Source: Amoeboaphelidium protococcarum
Lineage: Eukaryota; Aphelidiomycota; Aphelidea
DNA: 64,000 bases
Assembly (NCBI GenBank): GCA_023515745.1
Contig: JALECJ010000005.1
Span: 1,116,001 to 1,180,000 of the forward strand
Reading direction: 5' to 3'
Part shown: piece by piece, positions 47,783 to 59,386 of the stretch
Position numbering within the stretch: position 1 is the first letter of the stretch
Layout of the letters: every line of letters starts with the position of its first letter
Made by a program: the position numbers and the translations under genes
Notes under the pieces: model-generated
What the model saw: the letters and a program-made list of their open reading frames with translations, nothing else
What the model was told of the DNA's origin: nothing
The model's database searches: none

Positions 47783-50326
47783 ATGGAGTATTAGACTTTA
47801 CCAGCGAGTAGCGATAATAGCGATATACCGGATAAATAAGTGCCCGGTACAAGAATTGTTGAGAGCGATTATCTGCACAAGATTGTAGAAGCTAATGAAG
47901 GAAGCTCTGCTGGAAGTATAAGTGGGTTGAAACAATTGAAATCTGTTGGTAATACACCTCGTTACTCTGATGACCTTAAGATGGATTACACTGCCGATGT
48001 ATAGGCTCCCGGCGAGATTAAAATATCTGCGTTGGCCGATCAGAGTGACATGTTATAGTCATCGTCGTCGTCTCATGGCTCATGCGCCGATTAGGCTGTA
48101 AATGCTATCCCGAATGACATTAGCGATAGTTAATCGCTCAGTATTACTACCAATTAGAAGACAACCAATAATGAGGATTATGAAATTGGTAAAAGTGGCG
48201 CTAGCTCCAAACTAGGCCCTGCGGCAAGTGCGATGTAGGTTGGCCAGCTGTTGGACAACATCCAGGATTTCCATTAAGCTGTTCTTGCCAACAATAATAA
48301 TCTATCCAAGTTAGAGCTGGATTCGCTGCACCGGAGCTCGTCTTCTCATTTTAAAAGATAGTCCAATGGTGTTAGTGTAAATCCTGCGTCTGCCACTCAG
48401 ACAGATCCAGTCAATTAGTTGAATACCATTCTGGTTGATTCGCTGCGGGACATTTAGCGGGAGGTTATCCGTGTCTAATCTGTCCTATAGCAAGTGATTA
48501 ATAGTGCTTATAATTCAAGCAGTTTAATTAATAATGTAAATGGCGCCAATTCCACCTTGTCTTCTAGTAATGCATCAGTCAGTGGATAGAATTCATCTAC
48601 TGGTCCTCAAGAGTCAGAGTATGGCACTAAAGGCAGACGGTAGACCAAGAGTCGGTAGAGTCAACCATAAGTGTCTGAAATGGTGGATGCCGTCATACCA
48701 TTGACTACGATCAAGCGAATCGAGACCAGTGTTAAAGCAATTTAGAAAGTTGTTGTATCTGCAGTTATCCGACACCAGGAGACGTTGACGTCCATCAAGT
48801 AGGACAAGTTGATTGCAAAAGATTTAAATGAGCTCATACAGCAGAAGCCTTCAGTGCTTTTGTGTGATGGATACAAAGTGGAGACTAGTCCTGGTGGACA
48901 TGAAATTATAGATCTACCCACGTACATTCAAGAAGATGAACCTCGAGAGCATATCAGAAATATGGAATCCCCACTGCGGGATAAATTTATGGGCAAGGAT
49001 TGCACTCTGGCCGTGGGTATGTTGTCTGAGCACGAGCCCGCAGCCCTATTGACTATAAAAAGCGGTGTGAGTAAGAATGGTTTGGACACTTTTGAAGCGT
49101 TGCTGTTAACTAGTCATGGACGTTTTCTGGCCACGTTTAATCTTCCATCGAATGATAAAGTGCAGAGGCCGGAGATGATTATGAATGTCGCCTTGAAGTA
49201 GTTTGAACTGATGTAGCGTACCAAAACTGATCAGTAGAAGGTTGAACTGGACTTTTCACGAATTCTGATGCACAAGCTCGATCCGGCAGTTGACTCTCAG
49301 GAGTACCAGAATGCAATGTCTCGCCTAGCTAGAATAGAGTAAGATGAGAAGGAGCCGAATTATAAGTTTGGAGTCCTATTTGCGTACTAAGGCCAGACCA
49401 CTGAGGAGGAGATGTTTGGTAATCGAACCGGCTCCGTTCACTTTGATGAATTCCTCAGCATTCTGGGTGATCGAGTAAAGTTGTAGGGATACCAGGGATT
49501 TAGAGGTGGACTTGATGTGAAGAATAACACCACAGGAATGGAAAGTATTGTGCGGTAATGGAAAGGCATACAGGTCATGTTCCATGTATCTACCCTTCTC
49601 CCGTCAGATGAAGATGAATTTAGCAACTCTCAAGGGGTTGAAGGACGGCGAATGACTATACGATCATAGTAATTAGCACGTAAGCGGCACATTGGAAATG
49701 ATATGTGTCTGATTATATTCATTGATGGAGATACGCCGTTCTCTGCAGACACTATATCAAGTCAATACTGTTAGGTGTTTGCAGTAGTGCGGCCAATCTT
49801 GGCATAGAGCAGTAGTTATTCTAATGCAGACTCAAGTCCGAGCGAAGTTATCGGTTATAATTTGCAGTTTGCCATGAAGAAGGACGTGCCTATAGTATCT
49901 CCTCATCTGCAAAGTCACTCTTTTGCCAAATCGGATGCTTTCGCCATTCTGTTGATTTGTAAACTGATAAATGAGTAAAATGCAGCGTATTAGGCTCCAG
50001 AGTTTTCATAGAAGATGATCAGGACTAGAAAGACTCTGCTGGGAGATTTAATAGAGACGTACGCACCTCAGGTTGCCAAAGAGTTGACACTTGGACGGTA
50101 GTAGTAATTGGCCAGGGCGCCGAGCTAGGCATCATTTGGCAACCATCCACCTCCACCATCATCATCATCAGCTGCAGCATCGAAATCGTCTGCTGAATCT
50201 TCATCTGCATGGGGAGGACTTAAAAAAGCTCTTTAATCTGGCAATAGTACGCTAAGTCAAGAGTATCTTAGACGATCGTCCAGTTCTAAAATGGACGGTA
50301 GAAAGACTAGCAAGTAAATGATTTGA
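47783..50326 (+). CDS. Rap/Ran-GAP domain protein
   Basis: An 847-aa GTPase-activating protein, probably for a Rap/Rsr1-type small GTPase. The N-terminal ~300 residues are Ser-, Asn- and Gln-rich and look disordered. The GAP region spans about 330-740: FGVLFAYQGQTTEEEMFGN near 529, DVKNNTTGMESIV, IQVMFHVSTLLP, and RKRHIGNDMCLIIFIDG with Asn639, the catalytic Asn thumb of this family. The C-terminus is Ser/Pro/His-rich (NHPPPPSSSSAAA, SKSSAESSSA) and basic. Gln at many positions is TAA/TAG. Uninterrupted. Confidence 0.9.
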
Positions 50327-50497
50327 AATTGTTATTTAGTAATTTGTGAAATGTTATTCTTATAATAAAGTGTTTAACTTACCTTTATAAGCTTTTATCA
50401 CCATTCAGTACATTGATTAAAATCGACAGATACAAAAGGTGCAGGCTAAACAACTATCGAAGAATTGCAATAAATTAATATTATGTATTCAGAATAC

Positions 50498-52438
50498 TCA
50501 TTAAAGCTGAGATGCGTTCAGACCAAGAGTGTTCAAAAAAATGTTCACCTTCTCTTTGCCTTAATCTCCTTATCTGCCTATGACTTCAAAGATTTTATCT
50601 CTGAGCTCAGTCACCAACACGCGATGTTACTCTTCATCACAGGCAGGTGATAATGCCGCCAGAAATTACCACACATACGTGTCATCCACCTAAATTGGTT
50701 AAGATTATGCAGATGGCCGTCTGGCACCACCAGCGTTTTATTCACCACCAAACAGAGACTATGACTAGAACAATGGCGGTAGAATCTGAGCAGGTGGGAA
50801 TAGACTGACATACCTGGTCTGGAATGCAGCAAATAGAGTAGGAAATAAAGAATTATTCCAAGTATCCAAATCTGCTTATGGAACCTTATACGAGCCCTCT
50901 TCCACTTTCTAAATGATAATCTGAACACGACTCAAAAGGAGAGTGATAAACAACAGACCCGGCTTAGTTCTACCAATAGACACAATATCCCCAGTCTAGA
51001 GCAGACTCCCACATACATCATTGACGTACGCAAGATCAACATCCCCGATAACATTAGCGAACGGAAACACCACAAAGTTGACATACTCCTCCAGTTCACG
51101 CAATATCAGAAATGCATCACCATTCTGAGGTAGAACAATGGTCTTCAGTGAGAGCATTACGCTTTTCAATAACAGCAGGATCTACTCACGAGGCAGAAAA
51201 CGCAAGAAATTACCAATAACTCTTCTACCTTTACCGTACGAACAGAACAGAGATATACCATGCGGAGGTGGAAACTATTTTAGCAGATCATTCAAATCCA
51301 CCTTGTCCACTTCATGCGAGTCTCGTGTTATTTAATGCAAAAGCGTCCATAGAGACTTGACATGACCCGAGTATTTAGCATTACGCTCCTCCTACTTTCG
51401 CGGATTATCAGCAGGGCCATCTTTCTAGAATTCTTAATACAGATCATTGAGGGCAATCAACGTCATATGACAGCGTTCGATACAAGAGAGAACTTTAAAT
51501 ACGGATTACTGTGCATTATCAGAATCAGATAGTACACCATTCTCAGGTACCAATCTATCAGCAGATGGTAACCTTTTAGGATCTAGTTATGCACCATCCT
51601 TCACCTCTTCCTCCTTCAAATCAACATTCATCAATTGTTTAGGTCTACGAAGAGAATTTAGCATTGCTCTACCAAGTGCTGGACTTCCACTAGATTAAGC
51701 TGCTGAACTCTTGGCAATTTTTTACAAGGTATGTAAACGCACCTCCTTCATGATACTCTTCAATTCATCCTCGTTCTTGCTCTTCAACGCTTCCAAGTCC
51801 TGATCAATTACCAGATTAGGATTCTACTTGGCCGCGTTCTGTACCATACTGTTGAAAGCCTTGTTGTAAAAGTCAATCTCAAATGTAGGATCCGATGCAA
51901 GTTATGACAATTGAATCTTCAAAATAAGATCCTTTTCATAATCCAGCATTAGGCCATCATAATTCTACTGCTGCTGCTGATCAGAGGAAGTGGCATCGGC
52001 GTAAGTTCCACCTTCAATATCATCAGTGGCTGCAGACTCGGATGGAGCAGTTGACGCAACCTCAGCGAGCATTTAAGCCTCAATATCCGCAGCGCTTAAA
52101 GCAGAATCCTGAACAGAAGAAGCAGCTGCAGAAGTCTTAAGTCCAAGCATTTCCGCCTCCAGTTCTTCAACAGTGACTCTCTTGTTATTATTACCGCTTG
52201 TAATTCCACTTGCTCCGCCGTGAGCAGCAGCAGATACATGACCATGATCTTCCACCTTGACAGGAGCTCCAAATTAAAAATCCTGCTTTAAATCGCTCAC
52301 ACTAACGCCAAAAGTCTCATCATTATGCTCATCGTCATACTCTCGCAGCGATGCATCGTTCGCAGAGGAGGACTATTGTTGCTATTAAGAACTACTACGC
52401 GGTACAGAACTAGTATCGAATCCAAAAAAGGAACTCAT
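50498..52438 (-). CDS. PAT1: PAT1-type mRNA decapping activator
   Basis: A 646-aa protein. It starts MSSFFGFDTSS with an early acidic NDETFGVSVSDL and DFQFG, the N-terminal DDX6/Dhh1-binding pattern of Pat1. The middle has IQLSQLASDPTFEIDFY and, near 270-300, MLNSLRRPKQLMNVD. The C-terminal helical repeat that binds Lsm1-7 and Dcp2 ends with YVWQFLAAL, LVTELRDKIFEVI and VNIFLNTLGLNAS, close in order to yeast Pat1. It links deadenylated mRNA to decapping in P bodies. Uninterrupted. A different frame inside 50611-50928 is a shadow. Confidence 0.85.
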
Positions 52439-52876
52439 AATCAATAAGGTAAAAATTCTTATTATTTTAATTAACTAGAGAATACTTTAGCTGTAATAAA
52501 AGCCTATTGGGTGAATTCACTCGCTCGCAACAAAGAAAGCGGAGAAAAGAGACACCTTTAGCGCGCGCGATTGAATTACAGTATGAAGCGACTGAACGCG
52601 CAACACATCAGCAGCTCTAGTGATGGTACGCTTGAACGGGTGAACTTTAATGGGGCGTATAATCTCATCAGTTTAGTCTCTGAATAAATGAAACTGCAAT
52701 CTTACATAAGTGGTAAAATCAATCATATCTCATGAACTAGTACTATTAGAGTAGATTGATACATGTCTGGGGAATGAATTGAGATCAGCCACTCACTACA
52801 ATTCGCCGCATATTATCCCATGAAAAGTATTCAACTTCAAATACAAATAAATCAATTTACTTTATACATTCATTAT
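52439..52876. other. Intergenic, PAT1 promoter and 3' end of the TBC gene
   Basis: Contains the PAT1 promoter. The TBC gene has a GTAAGT word nine codons before its TGA, so an alternative last exon inside this gap is possible, but I cannot place a convincing acceptor. Confidence 0.3.
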
Positions 52877-54472
52877 TCAATATTCCCCCGAGTTGTGCGT
52901 ACTTACAGACGGTCTACTCATCAGATCTGCATCTCGCGGCGACTTTAATTTGAGAGCGGCACTCAAATTTACGTAATTTCGACTCGGACTTTATATATCC
53001 TTAATAATGTTATTATTATTATTATTAGACGTTTCAATGCATTGCTTTTTCTCTGCGGATCTTGAGGTATTTACTCCTGCAGTTGACTTATTCTTACTAG
53101 GACGTCTCTATCGTGGCGCGTCTTTCAATTTAGGTACAGAGTTCAACTTGCTCATCGATGGTAGAAGGTCGCATTTCTATAGCCAAAATCTTAATCCTGC
53201 AGCACCAAGTGAATCTGGATTTTCATTACATCTACCACCACCCAAGCGAATTCTCAGCTAATGAATATTTCGTGAAGACAGATAGCCACCAGGGCCACTA
53301 CCACCAAAGGAGAGTGTCAACTAGTCACAATGATCATGAGCGTACTGCATAAATGCATGGCAATCGTGTACGTACTTGGGAGCTTTCAAAAAGAATTGAG
53401 TCGTCTAATATACATCTTGCAGTTGACAAATCTAGCCCTCATGCATTTTAATCAGGGAAAGGGCAGTTGTGAACAGCACCTTGCCTTACTTTTCGCGTCC
53501 ATTACATATCAGACAGTCCCAAATGCGAAGTACCGTCTCAATCGGCAGAATTCCGACATACAGATTCATAAACCATTGGATAGTAATTGTAGATAGGGGT
53601 GGGACGTCATTGTCATAATAATCATTTATCATTCGCTTTAGTGTAGTCTTCCCAAGACCGTGTTATGGCAGCATGTGCTCCCACAAAATGTCCTGGTCAA
53701 CTTTAGCGCCTCTATACCCTTCCGTGAACATATTCGTGGGAAGTATGTCATTCAACAGAGTCTCCATTAGCCAGAAAGTGGCCTCCTCGACATTGAACTG
53801 CATAGTTTTCTAGTTGGATAGTATGAGGAAGATGAGAGATGTAATCTAATACAGCGGCTTAGGTGGATGCTACTTGTTTAATCCCTTGTTGTGGACCAGT
53901 AGCGCCAGAATGATGTTCTTAATCTTTTCTTTAATAGTAACATGCAGCTATTACTTACTTTATGAAGATTATGATTTAACACCACTTATAGAAGAGGATG
54001 CCGTGCCAGGGGACTGAAACAACGCGGTAGGTGTATGAGATTATTACGGATTGAAGTTGACATTATCCTTGAAAGTGTGATCAAGCTCATACTTAACCAC
54101 CCGTATGACATCCGCATTAATCTCATTAGGCACTCTGCCAACTAGCTAGCCATAAAGTCCAAGATAGCAATTCATCTTATCCATTGCACCAGAGTAATGG
54201 AGCCACATCACGGGCCTCAGCGAGGATGGAATTCCTTTGCGTATGAATCTATTTAGCTTACTACATCTAGCCGGATACTTGAAGGCCTGCTCATCAATTT
54301 TGAAAATCGATAGACAATCTCCAAACAATTTACAGTTATTCAATTCATCCAGCCACTCGATCCATCTTTACTTGCGCTCACTCAAAATCTGTTAATACTA
54401 TCCTTCATGCTGCGCGCCGTAATCGTCTTAAACAAATCCATACTTGTCATAACGCGTCAGTTACTTGGCCAT
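52877..54472 (-). CDS. TBC domain Rab-GAP
   Basis: A 531-aa protein. The TBC domain runs from about 70 to 400: LNRFIRKGIPSSLRPVMWLHYSGA, then INADVIRVVKYELDHTF with the IxxDxxR arginine-finger motif, NFNVEEATFWLMETLL-type helix (here QFNVEEATFWLMETLL), TITIQWFMNLYVGILPIETVLRIWDC. The usual Gln-finger YxQ is not obvious; the nearest match is PLYQITSLIF. A Ser/Gln-rich insert follows the arginine finger. The C-terminus is basic with a six-Asn run from an (ATT)n tract (about 53006-53026). It should stimulate GTP hydrolysis on a Rab. Uninterrupted. Confidence 0.9.
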
Positions 54473-55098
54473 ATTGCATATGATTTTAATATAACAATTA
54501 TAATCTTGCGTTTAATATATACAAAATATTGTTGTACAAAAAAATTTAAATCGTAAAATAGAAGTGGAGAGTAAGACTAGTAATACTAACAGCATCATAG
54601 ATTGATCTAACAGCCAAGCCATTTGTTTCAAAGCGATATCACGGTGACCAATCAGCGTCGACACAATCTTGCACAACATCGACACCTGAGACCAACCAAT
54701 CCCTATCTATATCATTAGAGATATTCGTTGTCAAGGTTTTTGAAATTTTACTTGATGCAAGTATCCGTGACCAAAGCTCAGCCATTTAGTTTTAATCGAG
54801 AAAGTTTCACAGACATCTCTCACTTCTGTAAGTACAGTAAATGCTACGATTTAACACACGATTTAAAGGTGCAACCAGATCCAAGTTTTCTACTTTAATC
54901 AAGGCTGTATTCATAACAGTTTAGTCACCTCAATCATGGTGAACTATATGTTTTGATTAAAAGACTTAACTAGAATTACGCAATTCAATCACGTCCCCCT
55001 TGACAATTCGCTTTCAAGTTCCAGGGGACTTTATATGTTTTTCATCCACTGCTTAGTAATTCAACATTTTTACCATAAAAAATCGATTGAATTGAAAT
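54473..55098. other. Intergenic, 0.6 kb, no gene seen
   Basis: AT-rich divergent gap between the TBC gene (minus) and the first secreted paralogue (plus). Frames are open but patternless. Confidence 0.4.
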
Positions 55099-56226
55099 AT
55101 GCAGCTGACTCTCATTTTAGTTTTTGTAATATCAGTTCATTGTATTCCAACATTTAATGGAAGGTAGAATTCTGATATTGAAGCAGTTTAGGATAGAGGA
55201 TAGTCCTCTGAGATTGATGTGACGCGTCCGATATCTCCTGACGTGGAAAATGAGATTACAGACAGGCTAGACAGTCTAACACTCAATGGAGACAATACCC
55301 TTGTACGTGATACACCTAACTAAGAAGATTTAAATGAGTTATATGTAAGGGATAGAAGATAATCTGGAGACATAGACGCGTCCTTGACATAAGCATAGTC
55401 GCAGAAGTAATTGAAATCATCAAGAAATAATAGAGCTCGTCAGTAACAGACTGAAGATCTTGATAGCATCTTGCCCTCTGAGGAGTAATTAAAAATCGAA
55501 AGGCACCGAGTGGAAGAGTTGCTCATTAAATTTAATAATGATCTTTTAAAGATGGATGAAGTGTAAGATACTGTAAAGAGTATGATCAAGGAAATGAGTT
55601 AAATTGACTGGGATCACCTCAATAGATTGGAAAAATTGCTGAAAGAAGCAAGTAAAACTGACGGCTTCCCCGAGGCTTGTTCTCAACTGGGAAACATGGC
55701 CAAAGGTGTTTATCCTGATATGAGTAAAATGGCGCGTTATCTTCAAGGCCCTGTACAGGAAGTTTTGAGCGCGAAATTTTATGACTACTCATAGCCGTAG
55801 TAACAGAAGTTGCTTAAACTCAAGGCAGTTGTAAAACAGCTAGCCAAAAAGCTGGAAAATTTCTTGGAGCGCGCCAGAAAGAAAGCCTTTGACTACTATG
55901 CTTAAGAGACATTTATTGTCATGAAACACAATGCTGCGATTTCCATGAAGATGATGGAGATATTTAAAGAGCTGGAGGTTTACATATTTGATCATAAGCG
56001 CGAATGGAGACCGGATGAAGAGTTGTTGGCCAATGCAGATGCGATTGAGCCTATGCTGGACAATTTATTATACTTAAAATCGCAGCAAGTTTACCGAGAC
56101 ACTTATCACGTCTCCTTGCCCGAGGATTTAGTGAAGAAGGCTGCGGCTGTGGTTGAAAGCATCGTTGTTGCAAATGAGTTGGTGGTAGATTTAGCTGAAA
56201 AGCTATAACGAATTAAAAGTAAATGA
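55099..56226 (+). CDS. Secreted helical protein A, short divergent member of a tandem family
   Basis: A 375-aa protein. Signal peptide of ~17 residues (LTLILVFVISVHC), an acidic, Gln-rich spacer to about 130, then a long helical region (LKIERHRVEELLIKFNND, VVKQLAKKLENFLERARKK). The C-terminal block aligns by eye with the two following genes: xHNAxxxxxxL, then DEELLANADAIEPML and a final amphipathic helix. No Lys cluster and no middle repeats, so it is the shortest form. No family is recognised. It is first in a head-to-tail array. Confidence 0.75.
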
Positions 56227-56408
56227 TTTAATTGATTAATTAAAAGAGATTTTTCACAATGGTCCTTATTTTAGCGTAAAATTTAAAGTTGGAGTATAGT
56301 TTCCCCCTTTCTTGATCTATGTCCCCTTACTGTTAGTAATTTTTGATCATTTTTTAGAAGATCTTTACTTAGCTTGGTATCTAGCTTTGTTGATTGCTGA
56401 TTATATTT

Positions 56409-58916
56409 ATGATGAAAATGCTTCTGGCTTTGATTTTGTATACCGTAGCATTACGCGCTGTGCCAGTCTTGTAGGCCCCATCACACGCTGATATCATATA
56501 GGAGACTGGTTCTCCATAGCATTATATGGAAAGCAGTGCATCCTTAGCGAATGCTTAGCCTGATATTTAACTTGTTGAAGATGAGGTGTCACCATTGAAG
56601 GTGGACTAGACATACCGCGCTAGTCTTTTAGAATTCAATAAATAGTTTAATCTGGAGTAGAGAGCCATCATGAACCAGAAAATCCGTGAAGATCTTTCCC
56701 AATAGCTGGCGGAGGTAAAGTCGCGTTTGAGCCCTGTCGAAGTGGTTGAATGGTCACCATCTAATGTAGATTTATCGCGTGCCATCGATTAATAATTTCA
56801 TGTGTTGGTAGATATCGCTTAGTAGCTGTTCTATATAGACTGGAATGAAATCAGAACTGTATTTCCCCAATTGATGAAAGATGTTCGCACTGATGTATTT
56901 CCGTAGTAGAACGCTGTGATTGATGAGGGTCTTAGAAGAGCACCCAACTTTGAACATATGGAATAAGCGCTGGCTTAAATGCTCTAGATCATACGCGCTA
57001 TTGAGAACAGCATTGTTTTGATGGAAATTAAAGATGTTTAGATGGAAAGTCAGCTCGAGTCTTTAAGGCAGTTTTATGAGACTGTAGTCAGATCATTCAC
57101 CCTGGAGGAGGAAACGTATCTATCAATATATGCTAGCTAGACATTATTTATGGGCGAGTATAATATGCATATTGTTGGCTAAATTGAGGATATTTTAGAG
57201 AAGATCGAGGATTATGGTAAATTGAAATTTGATTATCCTGCTCCGTCTGATGGTGATGCTCTGAGTAGGTATGCTGAGCAATTGGTGGAACTCAAATCTA
57301 AATTACTACCTCGCTCGCAATTGGAAAAGGGTCAGGCAAGCCAGAACAACATTTTGCTCGTTATAAAGCAGTTTGATGCTGTGAAGAATGTCCTATAAGA
57401 GGTGGACTATGTTCTGGAGCAGATATAGCCTCATCAAGACGCGTCGCGTTTGCAATTGTCCGTTGAGCCTACAGCATATACTCAAAGTGATGCTTTAAAT
57501 GCGGAGATGGAACAGATGGTGCCGCCTTTGGAAAACTAGTAGTAATTGCTCTCAGAGGATAGTGAGCATAGTCAAAGTGATGCTTTTGATGAAGAAGCAG
57601 AATAGATGGCTTCACCTCTGAAAGCTTAATTATCGTCCGTTGAGAATTCAGATTATCGTACAAGTGATGCTTTGGATGAAGAAATTGCGCAGAGGGCCTC
57701 ATATGTGCAAAGCTAAGAATCATTGCCCACTGAGGATGTAGAGTACCCTCAAAGTCATGCTTACGATGCGGAGATAGAGCAGGTGAGTGAAGAGATTGCG
57801 AATCTTGATTTGCAGGATGATTTCTACGTCAATATTAATGATGTTATTCATGCTGAGTCTCCAACCTTCCCACCGCTCTCAATGACACCAGAGAAGCCAA
57901 TTCAAGTCGTTAATAGGTTTGATACTCTCGTGGACTCCGATCCTAATGATGTCGAAACTGAAGATTCTACTATCGAATAGTTAACTGAACAATAGCTATT
58001 TAAGGACTAATTGGAGCCTGCTGGCGAGATCACAGATATTTCAGAGTCTGATGCTCAAACCATTAGTAGTAAGACGTATCCCAAGAAGAAAAAGAAAGGT
58101 AAAAAGAAGGCGACTGTTAATCCATAGCTCAACGGCTAGAAGGAAATTGAAAGACTGACAACTGAAAAATCTGTTGATGAAATCGTTAGTTCTTAATTGA
58201 GAGAAGCTAAACAGGTGAAGGAGCTCATGTCACAAATTGAGGAAGTAGCATCAATGGCAAAGAAAGGAGAACACAATTTGAATGGTATTGATTGGCGTGA
58301 TATTTAGAACCTGCAGACTCTTCTTTATCGAAATCATATGAAATCAGATATTAAGGATGTTCAATAGCTGCTGTCTCAAAAGCTATTCAACCTAGTTCAG
58401 GAGCTGAAATTTATCAGTTATGCTCACAGTTCTGGCATGAAGATTGTGGCGTCTGTTGAGGACCAGATTCTGAAGTAAAATTTAAAGAATGCCCAATTAT
58501 CCACTAGTGTGTTCACCACTTACCGTTCTCTCAACAAAATGATTCAAGCTGCCAGTGTCGTCTCCGGTAAGATTCGAAATCAATATGCCACCGCGTCAGA
58601 TGTTATATTTGAGCATAATGCGTTTGTACTAGTTGCATTGAAGTATCTGCGTGATGATATAAAGAAGCTAATGTCAAAGAGGAGTGAAGAAGAACTAGCT
58701 GGCAATGCAGAAACGTTAAATTCTCTGATTCAAAGATATCAAACTTATGTGACCTGGTTATTGCCAGACTACAATTATAGTCTATCTGAAAGTAAAAAGA
58801 GCTAGCATGATGCTTATTTGGAAACTCTTGAGAAGGACATCAAGGAATTGACTAAATATGGTGAGACAGTATAGCGCGTTTTCAATACTCTCATTTAGGG
58901 GTTGAAGGAGAAATGA
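56409..58916 (+). CDS. Secreted helical protein B with internal repeats
   Basis: An 835-aa protein. Signal peptide of ~18 residues (MLLALILYTVALRA). Domain 1 (about 75-330) is helical and nearly identical in layout to protein C: VKSRLSPVEVVEWSPSN, DLSRAIDQQFHVLV, LSIYASQTLF. A repeat region (360-460) follows, then an acidic spacer, a Lys cluster near 560 (KKKKKGKKKAT), and a helical C-terminal domain with FEHNAFVLVALKYL, EEELAGNAETL and YVTWLLPDYNYS. No known domain. It sits 182 bp after A and 470 bp before C, same strand. Confidence 0.8.
57480..57785 (+). repeat. Four tandem ~30-residue repeats in protein B
   Basis: The motif QSDALNAEMEQM recurs as QSDAFDEEAEQM, TSDALDEEIAQR and QSHAYDAEIEQV. 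The Ser codons sit at 57486, 57576, 57663 and 57753, a period of 90, 87 and 90 nt. Each unit ends in a Ser/Glu-rich link. Protein C has only diffuse traces of this region. Confidence 0.8.
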
Positions 58917-59386
58917 AAATAGACTGAAATTTAATATTTACACTTTCAATAGTTGACTTCTTAATTGATATGAAACTGACTGTTACTTAGTAGCTTAGTA
59001 CAATATAATGCTCCCTGTAAGTACTTTAAAATTTGACAGATTCAAGACCTTTAAATCCATAGCACTCTGTGATTAATTAGTATTTTACTCAGCAAATTAT
59101 GTTCTGCGTTCGCGTTTACATTTCAATGATAGAGGAGGTTTGAATGTACTCCTAGAGTGTGATTTAATGCAGCCAGTTATCTTTTAATCGCTTTCTGGCA
59201 ATGCATCACACTTTGTGATGTGTATTGATCAAGTGCCACCAGGCTACAAAGAGATGTAAATTCGATTTCTTATCAGGAGCCAAATCTCCTTAAAATTTCA
59301 ATCAAAGATTTTAATCATTTTCGTTGATCCGTAACCCCACCTGCACTCTTTCCAAGCTCTATACCAAGATTGCTAATCCGACTATT
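58917..59386. other. Intergenic between secreted paralogues B and C
   Basis: AT-rich 470 bp carrying the promoter of gene C. A minus-strand frame across 59315-59635 is a shadow of gene C. Confidence 0.4.

Noticed and set aside
50611-50928. 105-aa hydrophobic minus-strand ORF
   Set aside because: It is another frame of PAT1, whose own frame carries the conserved C-terminal motifs.
53007-53261. Plus-strand ORF starting with a Leu run
   Set aside because: Antisense of the TBC gene; the Leu run is the complement of the Asn tract (ATT repeat).
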